A stretch of DNA of 64,000 nt from Coptis chinensis. Taxonomy: Eukaryota; Streptophyta; Magnoliopsida; Ranunculales; Ranunculaceae. The translations under genes and the position numbers were made by a program. Under the pieces are notes generated by a model. That model saw only the letters and a program-made list of their open reading frames with translations, had not been told where the DNA came from and did no database searches. Location: NCBI GenBank assembly GCA_015680905.1, contig CM027380.1:51477001-51541000 (forward strand). Reading direction: 5' to 3'. Shown piece after piece: positions 47,751 to 60,701 of this stretch. Positions within the stretch are counted from its first letter, which is position 1; each line of letters begins with the position of its first letter.

Positions 47751-48098
47751 CACCACCCCCAAACAGCACTTTGTTTGTCCTCAAACAAAGAACAGACATT
47801 AAAACGATAAGTGGCCAAAAATGTGTTGACCTATACTAAGTTTCATTTCGTAGAGTGCGGTTGCATTGACCGTATGCAACAAAGCCTTGAACCACTAGGA
47901 ATTCCTTAGTGGACGAGTTATAGCCTCGTGAGAGTTTTCCAGAGAACTTACTCACAAACTTCATTTATACTACAACGACTGAGTAACAAAGGCTTGTTCC
48001 CTTAATTAATCTCAGATAACTATACATCTCACTAGCGGGGAAAACAATGATTAATTCTTTTGAAATTCCAATTAATATACATACAATAATCAAAATAT
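47751..48098 (-). other. Polypurine tract and first part of the E 3' noncoding region
   Basis: Minus-strand GTTTGGGGGTGGTG abuts the LTR (47752-47765). The DNA continues to the CACTA target site TAT (48096-48098). It matches B and F 3' noncoding DNA; no gene. Confidence 0.65.
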
Positions 48099-48193
48099 CA
48101 CTACTAAAAAAAAGACATATTATGACTGTTGCTTTTTATCTATCTTGATGGCTTTGCTAAAAACCGTCAAGATAGGTGTTTTAATAATATTTT

Positions 48194-48745
48194 TATGACG
48201 GCTATTGCAATATTATGTCGTGTATGATACAAGCGTCAAGAAAATATAATAATTTTACGACAGCTATTGCAACATTATGTTATGTATGACACAAGCGTCA
48301 AGAAAATATAATAATTTTATGACGGCTATTGCAACATTATGTTATGTATGACACAAGCGTCAAGAAAATATAATAATTTTATGACAGCTATTGCAACATT
48401 ATGTCATGTATGACACAAGCGTCAAGAAAATATAATAATTTTATGACGGCTATTGCAACATTATGTCATATATGACACAAGCGTAAAAAAAAAATATACT
48501 AATTTTATGACGGCTATTGCAACATTATGTCATGTATAACATAAGTGTAAAAAAAATATAATAAGTTTATGACGGCTATTAAAACATTATTTCATGTATA
48601 ACACAAGCGTAAAAAAAATATAATAAGTTTATGACGGCTATTGCAATATTATGTCATGTATGACACAAGCGTCAAAAAAATATAATAAGTTTATGACGGC
48701 TATTACAACATTATGTCGTGTATGACCCAACCGTCAAGAAAATAA
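48194..48745 (+). repeat. Nine 62-bp subterminal tandem repeats of the CACTA element
   Basis: Units begin atgacggctattgcaa at 48194, 48257, 48319, 48381, 48443, 48507, 48569, 48631 and 48693. Each contains three TGAC-type half sites (atgacgg, tatgacac and, inverted, gcgtcaa). Subterminal repeats of CACTA elements bind the element's own TNPA-like protein in known systems; TATGACGG is the candidate site here. Confidence 0.88.
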
Positions 48746-48989
48746 GTTGATTTTTTTTTTTATAATCTAAATATATATTTTATGACAACTCTTGCAATAT
48801 TATCACGTGTATGAGTCGTCACGAAAATATTATGATTTTATGACAGCCACCATAATAAACCGTCAACAACTTTCACACTCTTGGACCATATTCAACCGTG
48901 AAGAACTAAACAAAAGAAAAAGAAGAAAACCCAACATCAGTAGAAAAAGTGAACCGTCAAGAGTAAACAAACCTAGCAGTCTAGCACTG

Positions 48990-51900
48990 CCCCAAAACTA
49001 AAGTGTCAAAAAGAACAACTCGTTTTTTTCTTATTCTAAATGTCGTGAATCAAAAGAAAATGTTGAAATTTCAAACACCCAACCTCTCCCCTTATCGACT
49101 TATACTCTTCAAACCTAATTCACCTCCTTCATGATAAGCTTTTGTTCCTCTCTTAAATTCTAACTAAAGACCGATCACATACTCTGAAATAAGTTAGCAA
49201 ATTGGCTAAGGAATCAAGAGATTCAGTCCACCAAACACAGTCGCTCTCTTGCTCAAACACAATTCCATTTTTTTTTTGTTTTGTTTTCAATCAGTACCCA
49301 TTTTCATTTTCCTTGCGAGTTTAGAAAATTTCATTATTCATACGAAGTCCATCCATCCCAAAAGTGGTTCTCTAACGCCTTAGCATCTCGGGTGCCAACA
49401 AATGCCTTTGGTTTCGCTTGATTCAAACCATCTCCGTCGAGCCACTTCTAAAGAAGGGTGTTGTGGATTAGCATAATGGATTGGCCTTGCAAAATCCAAA
49501 TGCCTTGGATTGGGAGATTTCAACTCAATAATGAACTCTCAAGAGAGAGTAGGGAGCACTGAGGTAAGGCCATTACACTTTGCAGATTTTTTACATTGTG
49601 TAACCATGTCAGGCCTTGTTGATATGAAGTAAAAATAACCTTAACAATCTACCCACATAGTAGAGATAAAAGCTACAATAACTGACTACTATTCCTATTC
49701 ATATTCCTATTCTATTTCTGATATTCAATAACAAATAACCCTAACAACTAACAATCTACCACAACAGGTTGTTGGATAGTTAAGACTACCACATGGTCAA
49801 ATACCCCTCTCAATTAAGGTAACAAACAGTGGGGTCAAATCCTATGAACTTCCATCATTATCACCTTTCATATGCTCATTTACTTCTGGGAATTTTGAAC
49901 TTGAATTGAAGACACCGCAATATACCACTTGGGAAATTGAACCATCAAGAAATCAATCTTGAATATGCCACTCAATTTGTTGAAGACACCGCAAAGTAAG
50001 ATTCGTGACTCAAAGACTTCTTGAATCTTTTCACTGAAATTTACTTTACCAAATCTGATAATTTTTCTGATTTCAGCCCCACTTTAATTTAGCATTACTA
50101 ATCATAAAATTTCTATTCTCTGATATTGTTAGTGTATTTGCAAGAGGAAAGGGTTTAACTAGAATAACTAGAGCAGCAACGATTTAACCCCTTAATCTAC
50201 AATGCTGCTCTGAACAGGTAATTATTAAAGATATGTGTTTTTTTTTTCATCAATCTTGGAAACTGTTTGAATAAATTTCTATTAGAAATCTGCTTACTTC
50301 AAATATTAACATTGGTATACATATTTCTCATTTTTTTTTTCTTTGCTACTCACCCTTTACTCCTGATTCTTAGTTTAATTTGCAACCTTGAACAAATTAC
50401 ATAATGTGTATGGTGTAGTTATGCAGTCATGCAACACGAATAGGTAATAGAGACGCTAATAATGAATATTGTGTTCATTCTACTTGTGTTAGATCTTAGC
50501 ATATTTCAGCTTAGCTTTAGTACAATATGCAGTGGTACTCTGTATGGTAGAATTCTTGTTTTATTCGTGAGTTTGAATCCTTCGGTGGCCATGTTTCGTA
50601 AACAAATGACTACTGAGATTTAAAAAATGGTTGTGTTTAAGTGGAATGTAGTATCTTGCTTTGTAGTTGTTGAAAGATGGTTTGTGGATTTTCTCATTAC
50701 ATAGAATGATTGGAGATAGATGTCAGATACAGGAAAATAAAAGATGGTTAGGGTGTTATGTTAGTCTTAATTGAGTTTGTTGGGCAGCCTAAATGAGACA
50801 AAGGTTTTGAATTTTTATAGTAATCTTATTATCTACTACATTGTTGTTCTATTGATATATTTGTGTTCTTTTACGTTCTTGCTTTTGCCTTCTACAGTTC
50901 TATATATTTTTTATGTATTCTTCTTCAAAGGTTTTTTTCCTGATCAAGATGGCTTCTTAATTTATCTATGATTTTTTTTTGTTGAAAAACATTTAATTCC
51001 ATTTATTATAATCTGGTTTAGCTAGTTGCGAAGGCAGCTCCACTTGAAATTTAGCATAAACATGTTATTTATGAACATGTTGGATTATATGTTAAGTTGT
51101 TGTGCCTTTTTCTTCTTTGAACTTGTATATTTTAGACCAGATTTAGTTCAACTAAGTTGTATGTGCCAACTTTTTGTTTCTTCCTAAGTGTACTTTGGAA
51201 TGAGTGCAACATTGTCTCTAGCTGCCACTTCACCTATATTTAAGCACAAGTGCGTCTTAACGATATATACTTTGGTTCCTAGCAATTAGTTATTAGGTCG
51301 TTCAAGGTATAATATGGTTGGCCAGTAAACTTGGGATACCATTCGTTGCACAAGTACAAAGTGATTATGTAAAGGTTACCTAATCTAAGGGAGGACATAT
51401 ACACTATAGTCGAGGATCTAAATAGCCTGATCTATCTATGTGAGTATCATCGTTCTCCTTTGTACTTTCTCTATCCTTAATATCATGGGTATCAAAATGT
51501 CTTATTGCTTATACCAAACTTTGCTTTTATAATGGGTTCATTATTTCTTTTGTTAAAATGACTTTCAGTGACCTTTCATAACTTTCTTTTGTTCAGTAGT
51601 GACTTGTCATGACTAATGGTTTCATAGATTCAAATTAATTAACAAATGGACTCTCATAAGTTCTTAAAATTGTTTTACTAAACCATGTGCTAATCTCTCA
51701 CTTTTCATTTATTTTAATTATATAAGTTGACACTATTAAGTATTAACTAAAACTTAAATTATCTTGGGAACTCCTGCAAGTTTTTGCAAATTATTATTCC
51801 GGAGCATTGATCAAGTTCCCTAGCTACATTGCTCGTAATTGGCATGCAAGAATGGGATAATCTTCAACATGTAAATTGGAAGATACATTTGACGGATGCA

Positions 51901-52190
51901 TAGCCAGAGCATGACAAAATTTGTTTAGGTCTATTTGCGTAATATTTTGTTAGTCATGCTGAATGGAATGGGAAAGTGTTACAAAATTAGTCATTGGTCA
52001 TTTTATAGTTCTAGAAGTGTTGTATATACTGTTTACTTCTTCTCTTGATAAGTTAATGGAAAGTCCAAAGTTGGATACCATTCTTGTACGCTATGCTTTG
52101 AAAATATTAGAATCCGTACATGTTAAATGATATCCACCACAGGTCAACAATGGAATTACAATTTTTTTTTTTTTAAGAAAAATATATATT
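48990..52190 (+). other. Interior of the CACTA element with exon-like signals
   Basis: No protein is recognised. The segment reads like a transcribed gene fragment on the plus strand. A GAG/gtaagg donor lies at 49563/49564; an acceptor ctgatttcag ends at 50076, followed 141 bp later by AACAG/gtaatt (50217/50218). The flanks are T-rich. This could be a captured host gene or the relic of the element's own noncoding transcript. Long stretches (50300-52150) show nothing identifiable. Confidence 0.35.
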
Positions 52191-52535
52191 TATTGATTTT
52201 TTTTTTGAAAAATCAGAAATGTTTTATGACGTTTGTTGTTTGAATGTCATTAAGCAAGGGTATATCTTGATGCTTTTTGTCATTGAATGTTGATAATTTC
52301 ACTGAAACCGTCATAAATATTGTACATCTTATGACGTTTCTAACCTATTTTTTGACATTAAAAAAAGAATTTTTTTGACAGTTTTACTAAAACTGTCATG
52401 GACTTTATGACGGTTTTTGTTAACTTTTATGACGGGCTCTATAATGACGGTTGTTTCTTTAATGAAAAAACGTCATTAAACCTGTTTCGTGATGCCTTTT
52501 AGCCGTAATTACAAGTCTTTTTTTTAGTAGTGTAT

Positions 52536-53949
52536 CTACATATGAGCATGCATGCAGCGATCTTTACAATGAAATGTACGAGCAGGGCCGTTTCTAGATC
52601 CTTTGGATAGCGTTCTTAAGTAGGTTCTCACAGGTATGTGTCGAAACACAATTTCTCTCATATTTTTCCACTCAAGTTTTACTAACTCTAGTGTGCAATG
52701 GGCACATGTTTCCTTACATACTTAATGACAGTCAGAGGAGCCGAGGTCGAGAATTCACATCTACTACTTATTATCACACCATCCTACTCCTAATTGAGCT
52801 AGAGGTCTTTATTAGGTGATATGGGGCTTAGGTGGTAGTGTAGAAGAAAATGGAATAGAAAATTAAAAAATGATAAGTATGAGAGAATAAGGTCTTCGAG
52901 ATATTTACACTAGAGAAATCATTATTTTCTTTCCTACTTCTAACATGAGTTTCCATACTTAGCTTTTTTAAGCTTTTGTATTCCCTTTTGATTTGATTTT
53001 GGGGGAAATTCTAACTTTGATTTTTCTTTTGAATTTTGGAAACATATTTCTATTTTTCTTTTTCTTTGCTTCTGAAGCAGGTAATTGATTTTGATTTATG
53101 ACAAGTTTTTCTCTTCATTTTTCCACACTTCATCCTATTTTCCATACTCATCATCTAGGTGGGCTTATTTATTTGTGGTTAATAGATGGGTAATGAATTT
53201 TTGGTGAAATAGAAAGGGTTAATGAAAGGTTCAGTAGGGCGACTAGCAGTAAAAAATTTTACAGGTGTGAATTTTTGGCTATATCGATCCAAATAAGGCC
53301 TAAATTCTCGCCTAGGATTCGGGTAGTGATCAAGTAAGTAGACGTGTGAACTTCTCTTTTCAGAAAAACTACTCCTCTGTGTCATTACTCATATATCACA
53401 CATTTTGAGGCTTTTTGGTTAGATTCTCACAGGATATGGAAATTAAGTTGTCTAACCGTGGGTCCCAGAAACTTACTGCTATGTACATTTAATGATAGTT
53501 AGTGCATGGATGCTCATGAAAAGATGTAAAAACTATTGCATACGTATTAACTTAAGTTTCTAAGAACAATTCCTAATTCTAATGCTAGGGTGAGATTTCT
53601 AGATATTTTTCATCACCGAAAAGGAAATGAGACTTTGTCACTAAATACACTTATTTAAACAGAAAATAAAACTATATACAACCTATAAATACTTAATTTT
53701 TTCAAAAGGTTCTAACTACCCCCAAATAGTAGGACGCTGTGTCCACAAAGTGTCAAGAGGAAGAAAGAATATACCTGAGAGGCTTTAGCAAAAATAAAGC
53801 TGATATCTTCAACAGAAAATTATGTTAACACCACATATAATACATAACACAAAAGGGAAAGGACACTGTTAGGTTATGTATTTTTCACATCAAAAAGTAA
53901 AACAACAAATATGTACATCAACTTACACTGCCCTAATTACGAATTAGGG
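52536..53949 (-). other. Remainder of the E 3' noncoding region
   Basis: It continues the E sequence after the CACTA duplicate with ctacatatgagcatgcatgc and aligns with 56530-57950 of F and, in reverse, 23090-24470 of B. T-rich tracts near 52920-53060. No gene. Confidence 0.65.
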
Positions 53950-54740
53950 GTATGTCCATTCTTGCTTCATCTCTATCGAAGTGCCATTCCTTTGCGTCAC
54001 GCCAGTTTATCATGGTCTACCAAACTTCACTCCACTTTCTCTTCTTAGAAGTGTCCAAATGAGCTATCATGTCTTTGTCTTTGGGGAAGCAACGAACGTA
54101 CCTCAGGTACCTTGAAGAATGCCAATACCAGACCCAAAATCTCAAAGAACGAATTATCCTGTTTGCCAAACACATAGAATCTACTCATACCCAGTCATGA
54201 AAAGTGGTCGCAAACTGTAGGAAGAATGCCCTCATTATCTAGCATGCGATAACTGGCAAGGTGATATAATGGTGTCAAAAAAGACGAGCCCTTTTCAAGT
54301 TCTCAATTACGAGGTTCGTGGTGTCGAAGGCATGGAAAGTCTTGCAAGCTGATTCGGAGGTAGTGGAAAAATGTCAATCCCCGATGATGTTCAGAAGGAT
54401 AAACAACATGGCAGTCCCGACATTCATTGTCATACTTGCTAGGGGAATTGTTTTGTCTCGCCATCGTCCAAGTTCCTCACGTTCAATGACTTGGGTGAGG
54501 CCATTGCCATAGATTCCAGCAAAATCTTCCTAAAAGTAGTGATTAAAGGAGTTTGGTATGATATATTGAATGGTGGGGGTTTGCTGGTGATAGGGAAGGT
54601 CCAAAGCCATAGCAACTGTTGGCTCGTAAAATAGATGTCTTGTATTACCAATACAAATTGCAAATCCATTCAAAAAGAAACCACGTGCAACATTAAATGT
54701 AGTTGTATCCTCCATATGATCATAAAAATAAGTTGTTAAA
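53950..54740 (-). pseudogene. ORF C of element E, 3' part (fossil)
   Basis: The minus strand keeps VDSMCLANRIIRSLRF, RYLRYVRCFPKDKDMI, MEDTTTFNVARGFFLNGFAI and LTTYFYDHM, all type-2 ORF C blocks. It ends at the F insertion (54740/54741) within the LTTYFYDHM region, leaving the N-terminal part elsewhere. Several breaks. Confidence 0.7.
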
Positions 54741-56183
54741 TGATATTGCTCTTTTTACTACGTTAGATATTTACTCTCTAATTTGGCGAAAAATGTGAAT
54801 TCAAAGATTTCCTTACTTACGATCTTCGTGTTCGTAAAGTTGAAGTAAGGATTTGAACCAACCTAAAGTCAAGGACAACTACAACTTGGTTTTTACTCTT
54901 AGGGAACTAGTGAGTAAGTTTAATACTAATACTAGGTTTCTTTCCTACACAAACATTAAGATTCAAAATTATGCAACTAAGACACAATACAATTTACTAA
55001 AGAAAAGGTGGAGAGCTAATCCTCCTCATGTGAATATAACTTTTGTTGTTGATTTTAATAAATTCATTTTATTCTTCCTAGACTCATAGACAAGTCCTAA
55101 TAGGAGAAAACTTGATCCCTAACATGTATGGCTCATCTCTAAGCTCATACATGTTAGCAAGTGGAACCAAGCAATGACTTATCTCTAAGCTCATCACTTT
55201 GATTCCTAACTAGACACTACACCAACTATCATTTTGGGATAGGATGTAGGTCTAGTTGTTCTTCCTAACCAACTTACCAAACTAACAACAAATATTTTCC
55301 CTCACATGAGTTGGATTAACTCCCCAAAAGGGAAGTTAGCTCATGATCCTTGGGATAAAGGATTACAAGTTAGAAGTACAAAAAGAGAGAGAAAAAGGAA
55401 GAAGAAGACTAACTATCTAAACTCACTTGCTTTCTATTTATTTTCTAGAAGAAAACCAAAGTTTTCTCCATTAAAACTATTACAAGCTTTTCTTACAAAA
55501 CTAAAAACTAAATAATAAAAATGACTAAGGAACTAAAATAATACAAGGTAAGGAAAAGAAGTCAAGGGAGTAAATGGAGTGTCCCCCCCCCCTTGTTTTG
55601 TTTTCTTCTCCATTTGAGAGAAATCTCATTTCCTCCCACGTGAAACATCAAACCACATTTACTTCATTTTTATCCACCACATTAAAACAAAGTGACACCT
55701 TGCTCTTTTTTTCACTATTAACACCTAATCTAATTAATTACATGCAAGGTGTCAACTTTGCACTAATAATTTGTCATTTTTGTCTTGACATGCTCCATAA
55801 TTGATGACTCATCCGATCTTGTGGGCCCGCATAGTGGGTCCTATCTGCAGTCCAGTGGACGTCCGGTCTTTGGGCAATTTTACAACTTCCCGCCTATGCG
55901 TAGAGTTCATCACCCTGATTGTCTGAGCAGCTCACTTGTCGCATTCGGAGTCCTGGTTCAAGAGGTAGGAGCTTCGGAAGTTTGATGCTTCTGTGCAGAT
56001 TTGGAAGAATTCATATATATGTTGTTCCTCGTGCTTTATCGTAGGTTTAAATAATATTTCCATGTTTACTGCCAATACCTGCAAAAGTATGAAAACATAT
56101 TTATTTCATGATTATTAAACACATAATTAACCAAATTTATATGTCTCAATGGGGTTTCATAATACACTTTTGGGTGCTTATCA
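54741..56183 (-). repeat. 3' LTR of element F (type 2)
   Basis: 1443 bp, minus strand TGATAAGCACCC to CAATATCA, beside a polypurine tract (GCTTGGGGGTAGTG). Shared type-2 blocks include the catgacttgtgggcccgc-like region (55810-55835) and tatgtctcaatggggtttc (56140). Confidence 0.8.
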
Positions 56184-57985
56184 CACTACCCCCAAGCAAA
56201 GACTTTGCTTGTCCTCAAGCAAAGAAGAGACAATAAAGCGGATAAGTGGCCAAAAATGTGTAGTCCTAACTAATTCTCATTTCTCGAGTCGCGGTTGCAT
56301 TGACCATATGCAACAAGGCTTTTAAACCACTAGGAATTCCCTAGTGGACGAAGTTATAGCCCTCGTGAGAGTTTTCGAGAAGAAGATACTCACAAACTTC
56401 ATTTATACTACAACGACTTCGATGTAAACTTCGTTTCCTAAATTAATCTCGGATATCCATACATCTCCTTAGCGGGGAGCGAGGATTGATTTCTTTGAAA
56501 CTCAAGTTAATATGTATTCAATAATTAAAACATCTACATATGATATGCATGCGATGAACTTTTCATTGAAATGTACTAGCGAGGGTTGTTTTGAATCCTT
56601 TGGAGAGTGTACCTAAATGGGTTCTCACGGTATGTGTCAAAACAAAATTTCACTCAAAAATTTCCACTCAGGTTTTGTTAACTCCGGTGTAATGCGGTGG
56701 TACACGCGTTTCCTCACATCTCAATGACAGTCAGAGGAGCCGATGTCGATCAATCACGTCTACTACTTATTATCACACCACCTTACTCCTAATTGAGCTA
56801 GAGGTCTTTAGTAGGTATTGTGGGGCTTAGGTGATAGTGTACAAGAAAATGGAAATGGATAATCAAAATTTACGAGTATGAGAGAATAGGGCCTTCATAT
56901 ATTTACACTAGAGAAATCCTTATTTTCTTTCCTTCTTCTAACTGAGTTTTCCATAAGCCTCTAATGGATTTTTTTTTTTTTTTTTTTTTTTTATCTAGAT
57001 GGCTTAAGAACATGATTCTATTTTTCTTTCCTGAAGCAAGTAACTGACTTTTATTTGGGACAAGTCTTTCTCTTTATTCTTTCCACATTTCATCCTATTT
57101 CTCATACTCATCACTTAGGTAGGTTCTTTTATTTGGTTTAATAGATGGGTAAGGAATTTTTTTGGTGAAAGTGAAAGGTTTGATGAAAGGTTCAGTGGAG
57201 TGACTAGCGGTAAAATTTGTAACAGGTAAGAATTTTTAGCTATGTCGATCCAAAGATGGCCTAAATTCTCGCCTAGGGTTTGGGTGGTGATCAAGTAAGT
57301 AGATGCGTGATTTTTTCTAATCGGAAAAACTATTCCTCTGTGTCATCACACACAAATCACTCATGTCAAGGTTTTTGGTTAGATTCTCACAGGATTTATA
57401 GTTTAAGTAACTAACCGTTGGTTCCATAAACTTACTGCTATGTACAATCGATGATACTCAGTACATGAATGTTCATGAAAAGATGTATAAACTATTCCAT
57501 ACGTATTATCTTAAGTTTCTTAAAAACAAATCCTAATTCGGATACTAATGTGAGATTTCTAGACAATTTTCATCATTGAAAAGGAAACAAGACTTTGTCA
57601 CTAAGTACAATTATTAACATGAAAATAAAAACTATATACGGGTTACAATTTGCCTAATATTTGCTATAGGGTTAAAGCACCCCCAATAGAATGATGCTTA
57701 GTCCTCGAAGTATCAACAATTAAAGAGAGAAAGTACCTGAGAACCGTGAGCAAAATTAGGGCTAGATTACTGGAACAGAAAGGTTGGAGAACATAATATA
57801 TTATTCAAAAAGAACAATAAAATGTTCAATAGCACACTAAACATAGCACACAAAATAATGAAAAACAATAGCATACGAAACATGAAAAATAATAGCACAC
57901 CAAACATAAGGTTTAGCTAGATATATGTATAATGGCAAGCTCAAGTTTACCATCCGCCAGGGGATGTGAAGGTCAAGCGTCCTCT
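56184..57985 (-). other. Polypurine tract and 3' noncoding region of element F
   Basis: No gene. A run of T (56969-56991) and general alignment with B and E 3' noncoding DNA. The empty CACTA site reads aattaaaacatctacatatg at 56523-56542. Confidence 0.65.
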
Positions 57986-58937
57986 TTAAGGAAATGCATT
58001 TTCCTTAGCATCGCACCGAAAGATAATAGTCTGCCAAATTTCTGCCCATTCTTCGTCTCCAGATTTCCTCAAATGTTTTTTCATATTTTCATCCTTCGGG
58101 TAACAACGAACATGCCTCAGGTACCGAGCGGGACGCTTCCATTGCCGAAACCTCAATGAACGAATGATCCTGTTTGCCGGGCACATAGAATCTACCTTGA
58201 CCAAGTCATGAAAAGTAGCTGCAAACTGTGGGAAATGTGTCTTCATGATTCGGCAAGCGGTGACCGGTAAAAGTATATACTGATTCTGAAAAGTGCGAGC
58301 TCATTTCAGGTTGGAGATAACACAACCTAAGATGTTAAATAATGTATGACCTTGAGCTAGTAGTGCACTGAATCTGGCGCTTGAGGGCAACCTCATTGGC
58401 GAGAAAAATGCCAATCTCCCATAATGTTCAGAGTACAAATAACATCGCAGTCCCCATGTTCATGGTCATGCTTGCTAATGGAATGGTGATGTCGCGCCAT
58501 GGCACATGGCCATTTCCTTCTCGTTTAATCTCAAGACCATCACCATAAGAGTCACAAAACGCTTGCCACTGAAAGGAACTGTAAGAATTATGATAGATGT
58601 AATGACATGATGCAGCAGGTTCGTGGTATAGAAGATCCAAAGTTAGGGCAAGTTGTTGTTCAAAAAAGATGTGAGGTGTGTCACCAACTAGGATTGTGAA
58701 CCCGTGTAAGTAGAAACCATGCGCATGGTTGAATGCTGGTGTGTCTTCCATATTAGCATAAAAGTATGTAGCCAAACTCAGAGAATAAGTTTGGTCAGGT
58801 TGAAGAATTAGGGAAGACCACCCGATGTTTGTAATGTAGTCACGGAAAAGATGGCCATAGGTATTGGAATCCATCATAGATTGAAAGGATTGCTCAGGAA
58901 TGAGTTTGGGAGATACCATGTTTGATGAAGATGCCAT
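57986..58937 (-). pseudogene. ORF C of element F (fossil)
   Basis: The start MASSSNMVSPKLIPEQSF (58937) agrees with B. Blocks: DSNTYGHLFRDYITNIGW, LSLATYFYANMEDTPAFN, LALTLDLLYHEPAA, ITIPLASMTMNMGTAM, VDSMCPANRIIRSLRFRQW and RYLRHVRCYPKDEN. About two breaks. A conserved acceptor-like TTACAG/GAGG lies 59 bases upstream (58996-59001). Confidence 0.72.
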
Positions 58938-59127
58938 AGTGGATGAAGTAAAGAAATAGGTAACGACAAAGGCAAACTGGATGGATAAATTCCTCCTGTA
59001 AGCACATGTTAAAATTATATTAGTCACAACGCAAATGATGACAATCCTATTAAGCATTTCATACAAAAGAAGACACAAAGATAAGACAAAATTCATAATA
59101 CGACGAAAAATGTAATAACATATACGA

Positions 59128-60228
59128 TTATTTACTTAGTAATATTAGAAAATTATGGATTATTATGTTGATCTTGGAGACGCATATCGTGCATCGGTTT
59201 TTTAGTTCTTCCATTTGTTGGCGAAGCATCTGAATGTCCCCTTTAGGGGGAGAGTGTAGTTTGATTTTCCATAAGGAGAGCGTGATTCTGCAAGGATCGA
59301 GAATGATTTTCCAAGATTTCCTCTGTTCAACATCATGCTTTGCTTGACATTCTTGGAAATCCTTAAGAGTTGTAATGATGATATTCTGACGAGCGTATAG
59401 TTCCCGCATTCCTTGATCAAGAAATTGAATGCCTTCCATGGGATTAAAAAAATTTAGCATGACATTTTCATCAAAGAAATGTTCAGGGTTTGAGCTTGGG
59501 TCATTCTATTCATATGTCAGAGTATCAGGAATCCAAAAACCAATGGAGTAGTCTGTTTGGAGTACACTAATATATGCTCTTTGAAGTGGTGTTTCTGGAG
59601 AAATTACTGGATAACCCCAACGCATCATAATTTGCGTGACTAAAGTAGGTAGAGGTAGAGGTGCTGACTTTCTTGTTTTCCTGGTGATCACGTTCCAGAG
59701 GTGTTGGAATAGACAAAAATCATCTCTTTGATTCTGCAAAATCCAAAGCAGGTGGAGTTGAGTCTTTGTGACTTCTGATTGGTGAGATGTACCTATCACA
59801 TTGTGTCCCAACCAGTGGAGCACAACTCGTTGATTCTGTTTCAAAGAGCGTTGAAGAACAATGTGATGTCTATTTCCCACTTCGCCATGAGATATGGTAG
59901 CTCTTAGTAAAGTTTTGATAGAATCAAATGATGACTCTGGAAAAAGGAACTCCTGGGTATTCATTGGTATTTGAAGTATGTCCGAGATAATTTCCCTAGT
60001 CAATTCCAATCGCCGTCCATAAGCATTGGAGTAGAATTTTCCATTCTCAGGTCATATAAATTGGTAGAACATCAAAACCAATTCTCGAGAACAACAAGCT
60101 ACTGAATGATATAGAAGAGGTGTCCATCCCCGACGTATTATTTCAGTGTCAAAATAAGGATAAAACCGGCCATCTTCCAAAACTTTTAGGTAGTCTTTCT
60201 CGGGCATTATTTTTCTTGGTTGATCCAT
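59128..60228 (-). pseudogene. ORF B of element F (fossil, mostly preserved)
   Basis: The start is MDQPRKIMPEKDYLKVLEDG (60228). The main open stretch (60009-59506) has ISDILQIPMNTQEFLFPESS, LQRSLKQNQRVVLHWLGHNV, SEVTKTQLHLLWILQNQRDD and LVTQIMMRWGYPVISPE. The C-terminal part (PMEGIQFLDQGMRELYARQN) is helical and coiled-coil-like. It is paralogous to ORF A. Few breaks. Unknown function. Confidence 0.68.
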
Positions 60229-60701
60229 TTGTTAGTATTACTGAGGGAAGGATAGTGAAAATTGTTTGAATGAGAATGGCTGAAAAAGAAGAGATTTATA
60301 GCCAATCTATGAGTCTGTACTAATCTGGATTCCAAGTGTAGTTAATGACCAATGTGGTTATGAACAGCAACAATGGGGATCCATAGTAAGTCTTGTCATG
60401 TCAGATTTCCAAAACCAATTAATGAGATGGTTCAATGTTAGAAAATACGGAAGAAAGTTTCACAGGGTAGTTAGACTTACACGTAATTTCAGAAGTGATG
60501 ATCATACCACAGTAATAGAATATGGATAAAATAATCGAGCTGCATATGTGACAAGTGTTATGCGTACCTTGTAGCGTGCGCGATCTTCTCTGAACACCAT
60601 GAGTATCAATTAATGATTTTGGTGAGTTTTGGATGGTTTTTTTTTTTTTTAGAGGAAAAGACAACTAATATACACAAATATTTAATACAAAACTTCTCCA
60701 T

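Larger units (their letters stand above)
48099..52532. mobile_element. CACTA (CMC/EnSpm) DNA transposon, non-autonomous, 4434 bp
   Basis: Both ends carry the 18-bp perfect terminal inverted repeat CACTACTAAAAAAAAGAC, flanked by a 3-bp duplication TAT (48096-48098 and 52533-52535). The left subterminal zone has nine 62-bp repeats; the right subterminal zone (52200-52480) is rich in the same TATGACGG motif in both orientations. No transposase-like frame is seen in the interior (largest open frame 66 codons), so it probably depends on transposase supplied elsewhere. Inserted in the 3' noncoding region of E; B and F hold the matching empty sites near 24466-24480 and 56525-56540. Confidence 0.92.
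46139..54740 (-). mobile_element. Element E: 3' part of a type-2 Athila element
   Basis: Minus strand: ORF C remnant (about 53950-54740), 3' noncoding region (47751-53950, interrupted by the CACTA element 48099-52532) and 3' LTR (46139-47750). F is inserted in its ORF C, so upstream modules lie beyond F and outside the window. E itself interrupts gag of D. Confidence 0.75.

Noticed and set aside
50771-50971. 66-codon hydrophobic frame in the CACTA interior
   Set aside because: T-rich DNA readily gives such frames. There is no start context, no homologue in the window and no transposase-like feature.
54853-55515. Short frames within the F LTR as genes
   Set aside because: They lie wholly inside the LTR, without homologues in the B or E LTR in the same frame.
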